A model generated the notes under the pieces. The model did no database searches, was not told the DNA's origin, and was given only the letters and a program-made list of their open reading frames with translations. Both the position numbers and the translations under genes were made by a program. 6,057 nucleotides of DNA from Candidatus Omnitrophota bacterium (GTDB lineage: Bacteria; Omnitrophota; Gorgyraeia; S143-82), in the NCBI GenBank assembly GCA_027065215.1, contig JAMOOT010000347.1, forward strand, positions 1-6,057, read 5' to 3'. This document shows, piece by piece, positions 5,688-6,057 of the stretch (the first letter of the stretch is position 1; each line of letters begins with the position of its first letter).

Positions 5688-5794
5688 TCTTTCACTGCAC
5701 CAACTCTATAATCAGGCTATATCCCAATGGAAGGATGTTTGTGGCAAGATCTCTTTTTCCCCTTTTCTCAATGGGACGATGTCTCTTCCTATTC
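5688..5794 (+). repeat. Dispersed repeat element, copy C: right part plus inverted left end
   Basis: Bases 5688-5752 match the last 65 bases of copy B (4146-4210) with 5 differences, starting TCTTTCACTGCACCAACTC. Eight bases later, 5761-5794 is the reverse complement of the element's first 34 bases. It differs from copy B by two bases and from copy A also by two. The left two thirds, with the ribosome binding site and ATG, are missing. One reading is that this is a true right terminus with a 34-bp terminal inverted repeat, which copies A and B have lost. Another is that two copies recombined head to tail. It ends 18 bases past the hicA stop codon. Confidence 0.75.
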
Positions 5795-5812
5795 TCATAG
5801 ATAAGATAGATA

Positions 5813-6034
5813 CTAAATCTCTTTAAGGAAATCTTCTTTAGAAACGCCTAATAACCGGAGATTATTTAAAACAATAAAAGGTGGTAGGCGTTTATACTTA
5901 GGGACTACTATGGGACGTTTTAATCCCTTCCTACGATATATACAGTGGCTACCCTTTTGCCTAAGGAATTCACATCCATTCTTCAGAAGAAATCTCTCGA
6001 ATTTCTTAAAATCCACCGAGTTTATATCGGGCAT
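5813..6034 (-). CDS. hicA: HicA-family mRNA interferase toxin
   Basis: The 73-aa product resembles HicA/YcfA toxins, small proteins with a double-stranded-RNA-binding-like fold that degrade mRNA and are neutralised by HicB. The N-terminal helix VDFKKFERFLLKNG leads to the hallmark FLRQKGSHCIYRR (23-35), with the active-site histidine at H30. A strand RPIVVP follows, and the C-terminal helix ends GVSKEDFLKEI, matching the usual gIs.eeFl tail. The middle KYKRLPPFIVLNNLRLL is a variant of the common 'vPxH..l..gtl..ilr' stretch and lacks the second histidine. An in-frame TAA at 6041-6043 fixes ATG 6034 as the start. The nearest binding site, GAAGGA (6047-6052), is 12 bases away, longer than ideal. 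No HicB lies downstream; a partner could be upstream beyond the right edge. Confidence 0.8.
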   Translation of the reverse strand: MPDINSVDFKKFERFLLKNGCEFLRQKGSHCIYRRKGLKRPIVVPKYKRLPPFIVLNNLRLLGVSKEDFLKEI

Positions 6035-6057
6035 TGTACATTAAATTCCTTCGCTCC

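Noticed and set aside
2978..5794. Repeat copies as a CRISPR array
   Set aside because: The copies are 180 bp long, imperfect, about 0.9-1.5 kb apart and separated by genes, with no short regular spacers. No cas gene is visible.
1807..6057. tRNA, rRNA or riboswitch genes in the intergenic stretches
   Set aside because: No cloverleaf, TTCGA-type T-loop, conserved rRNA segment or recognisable riboswitch core was seen.

Overview
This 6,057-base window is AT-rich bacterial DNA. Every convincing protein gene reads on the minus strand, so transcription runs from right to left. Genes follow clear AGGAGG-type ribosome binding sites, and several have sigma70-like promoters with 17-bp spacing. The organism is a bacterium with a standard SMC condensin and bacterial-type L13 and S9. 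The SMC head (the GIGAESYSIIEQGKID region) and the S9 tail ending RKFQWVKR recall Omnitrophota or the wider PVC group. That placement rests on memory of these families, not on a search, and is tentative.

The left half is core genome. The 5' part of smc runs off the left edge. Before it in the transcription direction lies the ribosomal operon rplM-rpsI, with a near-consensus promoter at its head and a strong intrinsic terminator at its end. About 250 bases without a solid gene separate rpsI from smc and hold that terminator plus a candidate smc promoter.

The right half, from about 2978 to the right edge, is accessory. It holds three unrelated cargo modules: an RHH antitoxin plus MazF/PemK toxin pair, a 449-aa AAA_14/DUF4143 ATPase, and a HicA-type toxin. 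Between them lie copies of one dispersed element. Copies A (2978-3157) and B (4031-4210) are full 180-bp colinear copies, about 87% identical by hand alignment. Copy C (5688-5794) is a partial copy whose right part is followed by an inverted copy of the element's left end. Each element carries a good ribosome binding site and a short reading frame of unknown identity, and the frame is broken in copy A. The element looks like a small, non-autonomous mobile repeat or a decayed insertion sequence. I could not assign it to a known family.

The TA pair and the ATPase each have a promoter overlapped by a palindrome, which suggests autoregulation. The ATPase palindrome is 32 bp with one mismatched pair. 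The modules look independently acquired and lined up between repeat copies, not one co-transcribed pathway. The most original signals are the repeat family and its bracketing of defence/TA-like cargo, the ATPase palindrome, and a short non-coiled segment in SMC where the hinge would be expected.
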